From Hyphomicrobiaceae bacterium (GTDB taxonomy: Bacteria; Pseudomonadota; Alphaproteobacteria; Rhizobiales; Aestuariivirgaceae): 56,226 bases of DNA. This document shows positions 34,341 through 42,857 of the stretch, piece by piece; positions within the stretch are counted from its first letter, which is position 1, and each line of letters opens with the position of its first letter. The notes under the pieces were generated by a model that was not told the DNA's origin, did not search any database, and saw only the letters and a list, made by a program, of their open reading frames with translations. The translations under genes and the position numbers were made by a program. Location: positions 1-56,226 of the forward strand of contig OMIC01000042.1 in assembly GCA_900298995.1 (NCBI GenBank), given 5' to 3'.

Positions 34341-36140
34341 ATGCAGAGCGCTTTGAAGCGTAGCGGCCGTGCTGATGTCGTCAGCACGGCAACGCCGACC
34401 TCAAATCGCAGTCTCGCCCAGAATTCAGCCGGGTTCGGGTCGCTTGCCGAGGGCCTTGACTATGCGGCCCGGGGCGTAACCGGTTTCAACTTCTATTCCG
34501 CGCGTGGCGCCCTCGAGACGGTGCTGCCCTATTCAGAATTGCGCCGCCGGGCCATGGCAACGGCTCGCCGCCTGCTGTCGCTCGGTCTGGCTCGCGGTGA
34601 CCGGGTGGCGGTCGTGGCCGAAACGGGTCCGGACTTCATGGCGGTGTTCTTCGGTTGCCAGTATGCGGGACTGATCCCCTGCCCATTGCCCTACACCATG
34701 TATATCGGTGGCAAGGACTCCTACATCGAGCGCGTTGCGGGCATGCTCGCCGCTGCCCGGGTGCAGATCGTGATCGCGGGAGAAGATCTGACGTCCCACA
34801 TCATGGATGCTGCCGCGCGGGCGGGGGTCAACCGGGTCATGAGCCATGCCGAGCTGCAGGCGCTGCCCGAGGCCGCCGCTAAGCTCGAGCCCTTTGGCCC
34901 CTCCGATGATGCCTATATCCAGTATTCCTCCGGATCCACCTCGAATCCGAAGGGTGTTCTGATTTCGCAAAGCGCTATCATGGCCAATGCCCGCGCCATT
35001 CTCCGCGAGGGGCTGAGGACGGGTCCTGATGATCGCGCCTTCTCGTGGTTGCCGCTTTACCACGACATGGGCCTCGTCGGTTTCTGCTTGTCGCCCGCTC
35101 TGGGACAGGTGAGCGTGGACTTCCTGTCGACCTCCGCCTTCGCCCGCCGCCCGGCCCTGTGGCTGAAGCTGATGTCTGACAACAAGTCGACCGTCACCTA
35201 TTCGCCGAGCTTCGGCTATGATCTGGCGGCCCGCCGTATCAACGGCGACGCCGTGACCCTCGATCTCTCGCGCCTCCGGGTGGCGGGTATCGGCGGCGAC
35301 ATGGTGCGCCCGGATGTCCTTGAAGGTTTTGCCGCAACGCTGGCCGTGGCCGGGTTCCGGCAGGAGGCCTTCCTGCCGAGCTACGGCATGGCTGAAACCA
35401 CGCTTGCGATTGCCTTCGTCGATCCCGCCAAGCCGATCCGCATCGATGCCGTCGACCGGTTGGTGCTCAAGTCGGAGGGACGGGCAGTTCCCGCAACCGG
35501 CGGCAATGCGCGGCGGTTCGTCGCCTGCGGCCGTCCGCTCTCCGACAGCAAGGTTGAAATCCGCAGCGCAGACGGCGCCGTTCTGGGCGAGCGCAGCGTG
35601 GGCCGCATCTTCGTGCGCACGCCCAGCCTGATGAACGGCTATTTCCAGAATGAAGACGCAACGGCCGCCGTGGTCGGCGCTGATGGCTTCCTCGACACCG
35701 GTGACATGGGCTACTGGCTGGACGGTGAGATCGTCATCACGGGCCGCGCCAAGGATCTGATCCTGCACAATGGCCGCAACATCTGGCCGCAGGACATCGA
35801 ATGGGCCGCCGAGCAACTCGACGCGCTGCGCGCCGGCGACGTCGCGGCCTTCGCGGTCGAAAATGAGCTGGGCGAAGACGAGGTGGTGGTGCTGGTGCAG
35901 TGCCGCCTGCAGGACATGGCCGCCGCCGAGGCGTTGCGGAACGAGGTGTCCGCCGTCGTCCATCGCAGTGCCGGTGTTGAATGCCGGGTGGTCATGGTGC
36001 CGCCCAAGAGCCTGCCCTTCACATCGTCGGGAAAACTGTCCCGCGCGGCGGCACGGCAGAAGTTCCTGTCGGGCGACATCGCCGAGATCACCGCGGCAAC
36101 CCTGGCGGTGACACAGGACGGGCCCGAGGCTTCGCTCTGA
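34341..36140 (+). CDS. Fatty acyl-AMP ligase of the sphingolipid operon
   Basis: This adenylating enzyme activates a fatty acid and most likely loads it on the ACP encoded two genes downstream. The 599-residue protein has the P-loop YIQYSSGSTSNPKGVLIS, the motif SWLPLYHDMGLVGF typical of FAAL rather than acyl-CoA ligases, PSYGMAETTLAIAF, and GFLDTGDMGYWLDGEIVITGRAKD. A GTG at 34323 could extend it by six residues. The order ligase, dehydrogenase, ACP, serine palmitoyltransferase matches the Caulobacter sphingolipid genes. The AT-rich gap before it (34176-34340) must hold the operon promoter. Confidence 0.9.
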   Translation: MQSALKRSGRADVVSTATPTSNRSLAQNSAGFGSLAEGLDYAARGVTGFNFYSARGALETVLPYSELRRRAMATARRLLSLGLARGDRVAVVAETGPDFMAVFFGCQYAGLIPCPLPYTMYIGGKDSYIERVAGMLAAARVQIVIAGEDLTSHIMDAAARAGVNRVMSHAELQALPEAAAKLEPFGPSDDAYIQYSSGSTSNPKGVLISQSAIMANARAILREGLRTGPDDRAFSWLPLYHDMGLVGFCLSPALGQVSVDFLSTSAFARRPALWLKLMSDNKSTVTYSPSFGYDLAARRINGDAVTLDLSRLRVAGIGGDMVRPDVLEGFAATLAVAGFRQEAFLPSYGMAETTLAIAFVDPAKPIRIDAVDRLVLKSEGRAVPATGGNARRFVACGRPLSDSKVEIRSADGAVLGERSVGRIFVRTPSLMNGYFQNEDATAAVVGADGFLDTGDMGYWLDGEIVITGRAKDLILHNGRNIWPQDIEWAAEQLDALRAGDVAAFAVENELGEDEVVVLVQCRLQDMAAAEALRNEVSAVVHRSAGVECRVVMVPPKSLPFTSSGKLSRAAARQKFLSGDIAEITAATLAVTQDGPEASL

Positions 36141-36159
36141 GTCCGGGCGCTCCGGACCC

Positions 36160-37131
36160 ATGACAGCCCTCATCGCCATCACCGGCGCCACCGGCTTTGC
36201 AGGACGCCACGTGATTGATGCTCTTCTGGCGGAGGGCCACCGCCTGCGCGCCCTGGTGCGCAATCCGCAAACCGCATCGCTGCCCGGCGCCGTCGAACTG
36301 GTTCCAGGCGATCTCGCCGACCGTACGGCGCTGGCCCACCTCGTCGCGGGCACTGATGCTGCGGTGCATCTTGCGGGCGCAATCGCCGCGCCCACCCGTC
36401 AGGACTACTTCACCGCCAATGCCGAAGGTACGCGCGCCCTGATCGAAGCAGCGCGTGCGGTGGCACTGCCGCGGTTCGTTCACATCTCATCGCTGGCGGC
36501 ACGCGAACCGCAGCTCTCCGCCTATGCGGCGAGCAAGCGCGCGGGCGAAGAGATGGTTCGTGCGGACATGGCGGCGCTCAATGCCATCGTCATCCGTCCA
36601 CCCGCCGTCTATGGCCCTGGCGACCGTGGTACGCTGCCGCTCATCCGCGAACTGACGCGCCCCGTGGCGGCAATACCGGCACCGCCTGATGCGCGCTTCT
36701 CGCTCATCCACGCGCGCGATCTCGCGCGTCTCATCAGAGGCGCGGTGCTGAGTGATGTGCAAGGCCTGCACGAGGTGAGCGACGGCACGCCTCGTGGCCA
36801 TGGCTGGGCGGATCTCGTGGCCGCTGCGTCCGCGCTGCGCGGCGGGCCTGTGAGGCCGCTATTCCTGCCGCGTGCGCTGCCGGCCACGGTGGCTGCAGCT
36901 GCAGAGGCCGTCGCCTGGTTTTCGGGCAAGGCGGGCCTCGTCAACCGGGGGAAGATCGCTGAACTCTATCATCCCGACTGGGTGAGCCGCGCCGGCAGCC
37001 TTGCGCTCGCCGATCCCATTCCCTTCAGCCGTGGCCTTGCCGACACCGTGCAGTGGTACCGCAGCGCGGGATGGTTGCCTCCCGCCCGCCGCACCGATAG
37101 AACAGCCCCCAGTTCAGGAACCCTTCGATGA
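36160..37131 (+). CDS. cerR: NAD(P)-dependent epimerase/dehydratase family reductase, CerR-like
   Basis: The 323-residue short-chain-type dehydrogenase of the extended family has the dinucleotide motif AITGATGFAGRHV at the N-terminus, the catalytic Ser-Tyr-Lys set in HISSLAA and YAASKRAGEE, and the typical substrate region after PPAVYGPGDRG. In Caulobacter the protein at this place in the operon reduces the keto group of 3-ketoceramide. That role is inferred from gene order. The stop overlaps the ACP start by four bases (ATGA). The C-terminus has a basic, Pro-rich tail. Confidence 0.83.
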   Translation: MTALIAITGATGFAGRHVIDALLAEGHRLRALVRNPQTASLPGAVELVPGDLADRTALAHLVAGTDAAVHLAGAIAAPTRQDYFTANAEGTRALIEAARAVALPRFVHISSLAAREPQLSAYAASKRAGEEMVRADMAALNAIVIRPPAVYGPGDRGTLPLIRELTRPVAAIPAPPDARFSLIHARDLARLIRGAVLSDVQGLHEVSDGTPRGHGWADLVAAASALRGGPVRPLFLPRALPATVAAAAEAVAWFSGKAGLVNRGKIAELYHPDWVSRAGSLALADPIPFSRGLADTVQWYRSAGWLPPARRTDRTAPSSGTLR

Positions 37132-37367
37132 CCGACACCGCCGCCCAGATCTGCAAGCTGCTGGAGCCCTTCAACAGCAATGGCACCGCGCTGTCGGCCA
37201 AGACCGACATCTCTGCTGACCTCAACATCGATTCGGTCACGGTCATGGATTTCGTGATGGAGGTCGAGGATCACTTCGACATCGAGATCCCGCTCAATGT
37301 GCTGTCGGAAACCCGCACCGTCGAGGATCTCGCAAAGGTCGTCGATTCCCGTGTGAAGAAGGGCTAG
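37128..37367 (+). CDS. Dedicated acyl carrier protein
   Basis: The 79-residue acidic protein has the ACP four-helix pattern with the phosphopantetheine Ser in DLNIDSVTVMDFVMEVED (DSV instead of the usual DSL) and a second acidic helix, IPLNVLSETRTVEDLA. It lies between cerR (four-base overlap) and the serine palmitoyltransferase gene (four-base gap), so it should carry the acyl chain made by the AMP ligase to Spt. This is a separate carrier from the housekeeping AcpP. The stop is TAG. Confidence 0.9.
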   Translation: MTDTAAQICKLLEPFNSNGTALSAKTDISADLNIDSVTVMDFVMEVEDHFDIEIPLNVLSETRTVEDLAKVVDSRVKKG

Positions 37368-37371
37368 AGAC

Positions 37372-38580
37372 ATGGATCTTCTTGCCAAGCTCTCTGGTAT
37401 TGCCGAGCGCCACGCACGCGTGCGTGCGCTGGGCCTCGAAGGCGTGGGGGTGGTCAATGACAAGATCATTTCGCCCACGCGCGCCATCATCGGCGGGCGC
37501 GAGACGATCCTCGCCGGCACCAACAACTACATGGGCATTACCTTTGAACCCGACTGCGTCGCTGCGGGGCAGGAGGCGCTGGCCGAGTTAGGCACCGGAA
37601 CGACCGGCTCACGCATCGCCAATGGGTCGTTCGCGATGCATGCCCAATTGGAGCGCGAGCTCGCTGCCTTCCTGGGCCGCGCCCACTGCATCGTCTTCAC
37701 CACGGGCTATCAGGCCAATCTCGGCATGATGTCGGGTCTCGCGGGTCCGCGTGACACGATCTATCTCGATGCCGACTCGCACAGTTCGATCTACGACGGC
37801 TGTACACTCTCGGGCGCCAAGCTGGTGCGCTTCCGGCACAATGACGCCGCCGATCTCGACAAGCGCCTGTCGCGCGGCGAGGATGACGGGGGCGGCAAGC
37901 TGGTGGTGCTGGAGGGCATCTACTCGATGCTGGGCGACCGCGCACCGCTCGCCGACTTCATCGCCGTCAAGAAGAAGCATGGCTTCCAGCTGCTGCTTGA
38001 CGAGGCACATTCCTTCGGAGTTCTGGGTGCGGGCGGGCGTGGCCTTGCGGACGAGGCCGGGCTGGAGAAGGAGATCGATTTCATCGTCGGCACTTTCTCG
38101 AAGAGCGTTGGCGCCATTGGCGGGTTCGGGGCGGGTGACCATCCCTATTTCGACTATCTGCGGTACGCCATGCGGCCCTACATGTTCACCGCCTCGTCAT
38201 CGCCGGCCTCGATCGCCACCTCGATCGCGGCCTTGCGCAAGCTGGCGGCGGAGCCGCAGCGGCGCAAGCGGCTGATGGAGAATTCAGCGCGGCTGTTCGC
38301 GGGGTTCCGGGCACTGGGCCTTGATATGGGCTGCGATGTCGTGAGCCCGGTCATAGCGGTGAAGTGCCCGGACGAGCCTTCCACCGTGGCGATGTGGGGC
38401 GCGCTCCTCAAGGCCGGCGTCTATGTGAACCTGGCGCTGCCGCCTGGAACACCCAACAAGCTCTGCCTGCTGCGCTGCTCGGTATCCGCCGCGCACTCCG
38501 ACGAGGAGATCGACCGCATCATTGCGCTGTTCGGCTCGGTGGTGGCCGAAGGCCACGGCCTGAGGGCGATGAGCGCCTGA
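37372..38580 (+). CDS. spt: Serine palmitoyltransferase (alpha-oxoamine synthase)
   Basis: This PLP enzyme condenses serine with an acyl thioester to 3-ketosphinganine, the first step of sphingolipid synthesis. The 402-residue protein has the stacking His in LDADSHSSIYDGC, LLLDEAHSFGVLG carrying the PLP Asp and His, and the Schiff-base Lys in GTFSKSVGAIGGFG. LPPGTPNKLCLLR near the C-terminus carries an Arg of the substrate-carboxylate region. A 2-amino-3-ketobutyrate or 8-amino-7-oxononanoate role is possible for the family, but the ACP, ligase and CerR neighbours favour Spt. Its stop lies one base from the stop of the converging kinase gene. Confidence 0.9.
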   Translation: MDLLAKLSGIAERHARVRALGLEGVGVVNDKIISPTRAIIGGRETILAGTNNYMGITFEPDCVAAGQEALAELGTGTTGSRIANGSFAMHAQLERELAAFLGRAHCIVFTTGYQANLGMMSGLAGPRDTIYLDADSHSSIYDGCTLSGAKLVRFRHNDAADLDKRLSRGEDDGGGKLVVLEGIYSMLGDRAPLADFIAVKKKHGFQLLLDEAHSFGVLGAGGRGLADEAGLEKEIDFIVGTFSKSVGAIGGFGAGDHPYFDYLRYAMRPYMFTASSSPASIATSIAALRKLAAEPQRRKRLMENSARLFAGFRALGLDMGCDVVSPVIAVKCPDEPSTVAMWGALLKAGVYVNLALPPGTPNKLCLLRCSVSAAHSDEEIDRIIALFGSVVAEGHGLRAMSA

Positions 38581-38581
38581 G

Positions 38582-39559
38582 CTAGGCCCGGATGAAGGTG
38601 AAGGCGGGGCCGGTCTCGAGCCGCAGCGCTGCGCCCTGGGGCGGGGGAAAGAACTCGCCATCGATGACGAACATCGACGGCGACGTGACCGACAGCTCCG
38701 CAGAGCGGAAGCTCGCCGCCCCCGGCGGCGTGGCTCGGTTGTCGCCGCCATACATCACTGGAAGGATCCAGCGCAGCACCGACGGTACCGGATAGGGCAG
38801 CACTGTCGTGCGGATGGCGCCGGTGCCGCTGCCCCAGAAGGGGCGAGCACCGAGAACCAGCTTGCTGAGCGTCGTCGACATCTGCAGGAGTTGCGTACCC
38901 TCCGCTTGGCGGCGTCCATCGGCTTCGACCGTGATCATGAAGGGCCGGTCGAAGCGGGTCTCGTCGCCGGGCTTCGGAGCAGATATCAGATGGCGGCCGA
39001 CGGAGCGCAGTAGTGTTGCAGCCACTGCAAACTGGCCTTTCACGCCCTGTTCGTTCAGTGCCTGCTGGCAATAGCGCGTGGCCTCTGCCACCGCGCCGGT
39101 GCCAACGAACATGCCATGGCGGGTAATGCCGTCGCCGGGATTGGCGCAGCGGATGGTGTTGCGCACTACCGTCTCGCGGGGCTTCGGCGTGAGCAGCATG
39201 GATGCCTGGGCATCGAGCGAGGAGCTGCGGAAACCCAAATCATTTGCCGAAAGGTTGGTGGTGCCATGCGGCAGGAGACAGAGGCGCGGCGGCGCGAGGA
39301 AGGGATTTCTCTCGGCGAGCTCGGTGAGAATGGCCTGGATGGTGCCATCGCCGGAACTGACGAAGAGATCGGTAACGCCGTCTGCGGCCAGCCCGCTCAG
39401 AAAACCACCGAGCTGTCCGAAGCGTTCGATGACGCGCACGCTTACGCGAGCGTCGCCCGCCAGCCTGTCCGCCAGGGCACGGCCCTTGCCGCCGCCACGG
39501 CCAGCCCGCGGATTGACGATGAGGCCCGATCGGCTTGCCGACTTCGATCCCGGCACCAT
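38582..39559 (-). CDS. Diacylglycerol-kinase-fold lipid kinase, candidate ceramide kinase
   Basis: The 325-residue protein has the DAGK catalytic fold: GLIVNPRAGRGGG at the N-terminus, FVSSGDGTIQAILTEL as the nucleotide loop (SSGDGT rather than GGDGT), and LLPHGTTNLSANDLG. A C-terminal half with YPVPSVLRWILP and VIDGEFFPP follows. In Caulobacter a protein of this family in the sphingolipid region phosphorylates ceramide; I infer the same here from position as the last gene of the converging operon. It starts three bases after the lptG-like stop. Diacylglycerol or another lipid remains possible. Confidence 0.8.
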   Translation of the reverse strand: MVPGSKSASRSGLIVNPRAGRGGGKGRALADRLAGDARVSVRVIERFGQLGGFLSGLAADGVTDLFVSSGDGTIQAILTELAERNPFLAPPRLCLLPHGTTNLSANDLGFRSSSLDAQASMLLTPKPRETVVRNTIRCANPGDGITRHGMFVGTGAVAEATRYCQQALNEQGVKGQFAVAATLLRSVGRHLISAPKPGDETRFDRPFMITVEADGRRQAEGTQLLQMSTTLSKLVLGARPFWGSGTGAIRTTVLPYPVPSVLRWILPVMYGGDNRATPPGAASFRSAELSVTSPSMFVIDGEFFPPPQGAALRLETGPAFTFIRA

Positions 39560-39562
39560 GGG

Positions 39563-40639
39563 TCAGATCGTCTCGGCGCGCAGGGTCATCGCCGCCGCCA
39601 ACGCGCCGAAGGCTGCGACCGGAAGCCATGCGGCCAGCCATGGCGCCACGAAGCCCAGTACGCCCATGGTGAGCGACACGCCATCAACGATGAAGAAGGC
39701 AAAGCCCAGCCCAACACCAGCCGCGAACAGCATGCCGAGCCCGCCGCCGCGCCGGAATCGGGTGGCCAGCGGAACGCACATGCCCATCATCAGAAGGCCC
39801 GAGAACAAGAGCGACAGACGCTTGTTGGCCCATGTTTCGTAAACCCAAACGGGCCGTATGCCGAAGCCGTGATTTTCGATGAAATAGGAGAGCTCTGCCA
39901 GAGACATGTCTTCGGGCGCGCCGGAGCGGATTCCCGCCTGCGCCGGTTTCATGTCGCCGGAATAGACAAGGGTCGGGAAATGCGTGGGTTCGAGGTTGTC
40001 GCGGTAATAGACGAGGACATCGTCGAGCACCCAGCGTCCGCCGGAGAGCACGGCGCGCTTCGCATAGACCTGCTCGCGAAGGAGGCCGTTGGCGTCACGC
40101 CGGAAGATGATGAGCTCCTCCAGTTCAGTGGACTGCGCATTGGCCTGCTCGGCGCGAAGTATGTCGGGACCTGCCCGCATCCAGATCGGGTCCTTCTCGC
40201 CGACCTTGAGCTTGTCGGCGCCATAGTCGCCGAGGCCCCATTGCCGCAGTTGCGGCGTGGTGAGCGGGATCGCGGTATTGGACAGGAAGAATTGCAGGCC
40301 GCCTGCAGCAATGGCAAGCGGAAGCAGCATGATGATGATGCGCAGGGGCGACAGGCCCGCTGCCCAGATTGCCGACATCTCGTTGCGGTAGCTGAGTTCA
40401 GTCAGGCTCAGCAGCATGGCGAGCAGCAGCGAAATGCCGAGATAGTTGGCGAGCACAGAGGGCGCACGATAGGCCATGTATTTGAGGACAATTCCCGAAT
40501 CGTCCGGCCTCAGCGCCTGCAGATCCTTGGCGTGGGCAAGCAGTTCGAGGGACAGCACGAAGATGCAAATGCCGAGCAGGATGCCGACGAAGCGGACGGC
40601 CACCATGCGGTTCAGCATCCAGCCGATGATCCTGATCAT
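39563..40639 (-). CDS. LptG-like permease of the LptF/LptG family
   Basis: The 358-residue YjgP/YjgQ-family protein has six membrane helices (three at each end) around a periplasmic beta-jellyroll-type domain (residues about 130-265), the LptG layout. The conserved segments MLLSLTELSYRNEMSAIWAAG and the terminal helices are clear. It starts at 40639, overlapping the lptF-like stop by four bases (ATGA); an upstream ATG at 40654 would extend it within that gene. Standard lptFG genes in Rhizobiales sit elsewhere, beside lptD and surA, so this pair is probably a second, pathway-specific set. Confidence 0.85.
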   Translation of the reverse strand: MIRIIGWMLNRMVAVRFVGILLGICIFVLSLELLAHAKDLQALRPDDSGIVLKYMAYRAPSVLANYLGISLLLAMLLSLTELSYRNEMSAIWAAGLSPLRIIIMLLPLAIAAGGLQFFLSNTAIPLTTPQLRQWGLGDYGADKLKVGEKDPIWMRAGPDILRAEQANAQSTELEELIIFRRDANGLLREQVYAKRAVLSGGRWVLDDVLVYYRDNLEPTHFPTLVYSGDMKPAQAGIRSGAPEDMSLAELSYFIENHGFGIRPVWVYETWANKRLSLLFSGLLMMGMCVPLATRFRRGGGLGMLFAAGVGLGFAFFIVDGVSLTMGVLGFVAPWLAAWLPVAAFGALAAAMTLRAETI

Positions 40640-41853
40640 GGGGTGCTGCTCCATCCAAGGCGGCGTTGAAGCGCGAGGCGCAGGGCGCCCGCAACATCGC
40701 CCGCGCGGTCGATGGCGGCACTGACCGGGTCATTGGTCAGGGTGAAGCAGACGCCGATGTAGCGCCAGGCCGCGAAGACCGCTAGCAGCAGGCAGGGCAG
40801 CCACATGGTCACGAGCGGCGGCGCCAGACCATGGTTGGAAACCGAAGCGCCTTGGTGGACGATCTCGTTGTAGAGCACGATCAGCACCAGTGCGACACCG
40901 GTACGGAAGCCACGCGGGCTGCGGCGCGAGCCCACCGCGAAGGGAATGGCTAGAAACGGCAGGATCAGGATGCTGACGGCGGTGACCAACCGTTCGCTCA
41001 ATTCGGAGGCTATCTCCGCGCGGGTTGCCTTGGCGGGCGGTTTTTCGAGGGCGGCGAAGAGTTCAGGCAGCGTCAGTTCGCGCTCGTCCACGCCGCGCGG
41101 ACGGAAGATGTCCTTCGAGATGCGCCCGAGCGGGGTGTCGGCGGAGGCAAATTCCGTGACCTCGCCGATCACCGGCGGCGAGACGCTGGTGGAGGGCGGG
41201 GTTTCAAAGGTGAGGCGGTGACCGCCCTCGAGGCGGAGCGTTGGCCGCTGTCCCGGCGCGCTCTCGATCAGTGCGCCGCGCCGCGCCGTGACGGTCTGCG
41301 ATCCGTCCGGGCCCTTGTCCTGATAGATGAAGGCGCGTTCGAAGCTGTTTTCGCCACGGTTGAGCTTGTCGAGAATGAAGGTGCGCTCGCCCGCCTGCAT
41401 GAAGACACCTTCCTCGGCGAGATAAAAGACATCGACATTCTGCACATCGAAGACAACGGAGCGGTAGGCATAGCGCGCATGAGGCTGCATCCATCCCATG
41501 ATGACCAGCGATAGCAGACTCATCAGCGCACCGAGCATGATGACCGGCCGCGCCAGCCGGTTGAGGCTGATCCCCGAGGCCATGAAGGCGTCCGTCTCGG
41601 AATTGGCGGACATGCGCCCGAAGCCCAGAAGCAGGCCGAGGAACAGGGCGGCGGGCAGCGCCGTTCCCAGATAGTGGGGCACGAGATAGGCCAGCATTTC
41701 GAAGACGACGGTGAAGGAACTCTTCTTGCCCAGCGTGGCGTCCAGAAGGCGCACCATGCGATCGGCCAGCAGCATCAGCATGCCGATGACCAGCGCGCCG
41801 GCGAGGGGCAGCGAGACCTGCCGCAGCACGAGCTTGTCGACGAGGCGCAGCAT
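40636..41853 (-). CDS. LptF-like permease of the LptF/LptG family
   Basis: The 405-residue partner permease has the family N-terminus LVDKLVLRQVSLPLAGALVIG, the helix-2 region with LPAALFLGLLLGFGRMSANSETDAFMASG (the coupling-helix segment that would contact an ABC ATPase such as LptB), a central periplasmic domain, and three C-terminal helices. No ATPase gene is nearby, so it would need to share LptB with the lipopolysaccharide system. Its place between a phosphoesterase gene and a lipid kinase gene suggests transport of sphingolipid, which is inference. Confidence 0.85.
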   Translation of the reverse strand: MLRLVDKLVLRQVSLPLAGALVIGMLMLLADRMVRLLDATLGKKSSFTVVFEMLAYLVPHYLGTALPAALFLGLLLGFGRMSANSETDAFMASGISLNRLARPVIMLGALMSLLSLVIMGWMQPHARYAYRSVVFDVQNVDVFYLAEEGVFMQAGERTFILDKLNRGENSFERAFIYQDKGPDGSQTVTARRGALIESAPGQRPTLRLEGGHRLTFETPPSTSVSPPVIGEVTEFASADTPLGRISKDIFRPRGVDERELTLPELFAALEKPPAKATRAEIASELSERLVTAVSILILPFLAIPFAVGSRRSPRGFRTGVALVLIVLYNEIVHQGASVSNHGLAPPLVTMWLPCLLLAVFAAWRYIGVCFTLTNDPVSAAIDRAGDVAGALRLALQRRLGWSSTP

Positions 41854-41916
41854 GGCGGCGCTCAGGCTTCTGGAGGGAGACGGGAGATCATCATGGCAAT
41901 CTAGCCCAGCCGCTTA

Positions 41917-42837
41917 TCAGGAAGAAAGCGCCAATTGAGCCGTCGTGGCGATGGTCCGCGTGGCAGGATCGAAGCTGCGGGTCGTCACTTCGGTGGTCCA
42001 TTTTCCCCCCTGACGCTGGATCCGATAGAGGTTCCACGCGGCGGGCGGATGGTGGGCGGTGCCGGTCATCGACGCCGACGGCACGCCCAGCACATGCACC
42101 GTCCCGAAACGGGATGTCAGCGTGTTGAACATGGGCTCGTGGTTATGGCCATGGAGAACGAGTTCGGCGCCGTGTGCCAGGAGAATGTCGCGGAGCGGCC
42201 CGGCGTCGGTCAGCGCACGCCGGGGGCTGGCAAGGCCGGGCAGGGGCGGGTGGTGGATCATCACGACGCGCGCGAAGCCACGTTCGCGAAGGTCCGGCAA
42301 AAGTGCGGCGAGGGAGTCCCGCTGGATTGCTCCGAGTTCCCCCGAGGCGCGGTGGAGAGGTTGCGGGACCGCCGTCGAGACGCCGATCAGCGCCACGTTG
42401 CGGCGCAGGCGTACATAGGGAAAGGGCGTGCGGATCTGCCCGCTCATCTGGGTCAGCGTCACGCGCATGTCGCCTTGCATGTAGGCTGCGAGATTCGACA
42501 ACCCATGTGTCCAGTCGACGCGGACATAGGTGTCATGGTTGCCGGGCACGAAGCTGATCCAGTTGGGCGCGCCGAAGCCCTCCAGCCAAGCCGCGGCCGC
42601 CGTGAATTCGGCATGTGCGGCCACGTTGACGATGTCGCCGGTGAGCGCCACGTGATCGGGCGCGGCGTCGCGGATGTCGCTGGCGATGGCGTGGGCCACG
42701 GCGGGGCTGTGCTGACGATGACGGCCCAGCCGCCAGTTGATGACGCCCAGCGTCCGCTTCAGCGCAAAATGGCGGCGCGCTGCGCCGTCGGGCAGCGGAC
42801 CGAGATGCAGATCCGAAAGATGCGCAAGCGTGAACAC
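41917..42837 (-). CDS. Calcineurin-type metallophosphoesterase
   Basis: The 306-residue phosphoesterase shows the five metal motifs of the family: LAHLSDLHLG, ALTGDIVN, VPGNHDTY, VMIHHPP and LHGHNHEP. There is no signal peptide. It lies between the ceramide-synthase-like gene (20-base gap) and lptF (63-base gap) on the same strand, so it is probably in the sphingolipid operon. It could hydrolyse a phospho-lipid intermediate or nucleotide-lipid. A general phosphodiesterase role cannot be excluded. Confidence 0.85.
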   Translation of the reverse strand: MFTLAHLSDLHLGPLPDGAARRHFALKRTLGVINWRLGRHRQHSPAVAHAIASDIRDAAPDHVALTGDIVNVAAHAEFTAAAAWLEGFGAPNWISFVPGNHDTYVRVDWTHGLSNLAAYMQGDMRVTLTQMSGQIRTPFPYVRLRRNVALIGVSTAVPQPLHRASGELGAIQRDSLAALLPDLRERGFARVVMIHHPPLPGLASPRRALTDAGPLRDILLAHGAELVLHGHNHEPMFNTLTSRFGTVHVLGVPSASMTGTAHHPPAAWNLYRIQRQGGKWTTEVTTRSFDPATRTIATTAQLALSS

Positions 42838-42857
42838 AGCAGAGCGGGCCAGGGTTG

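Noticed and set aside
34533-36395. 620-codon minus-strand frame opposite the acyl-AMP ligase
   Set aside because: Antisense shadow; the plus strand carries unmistakable adenylation motifs.
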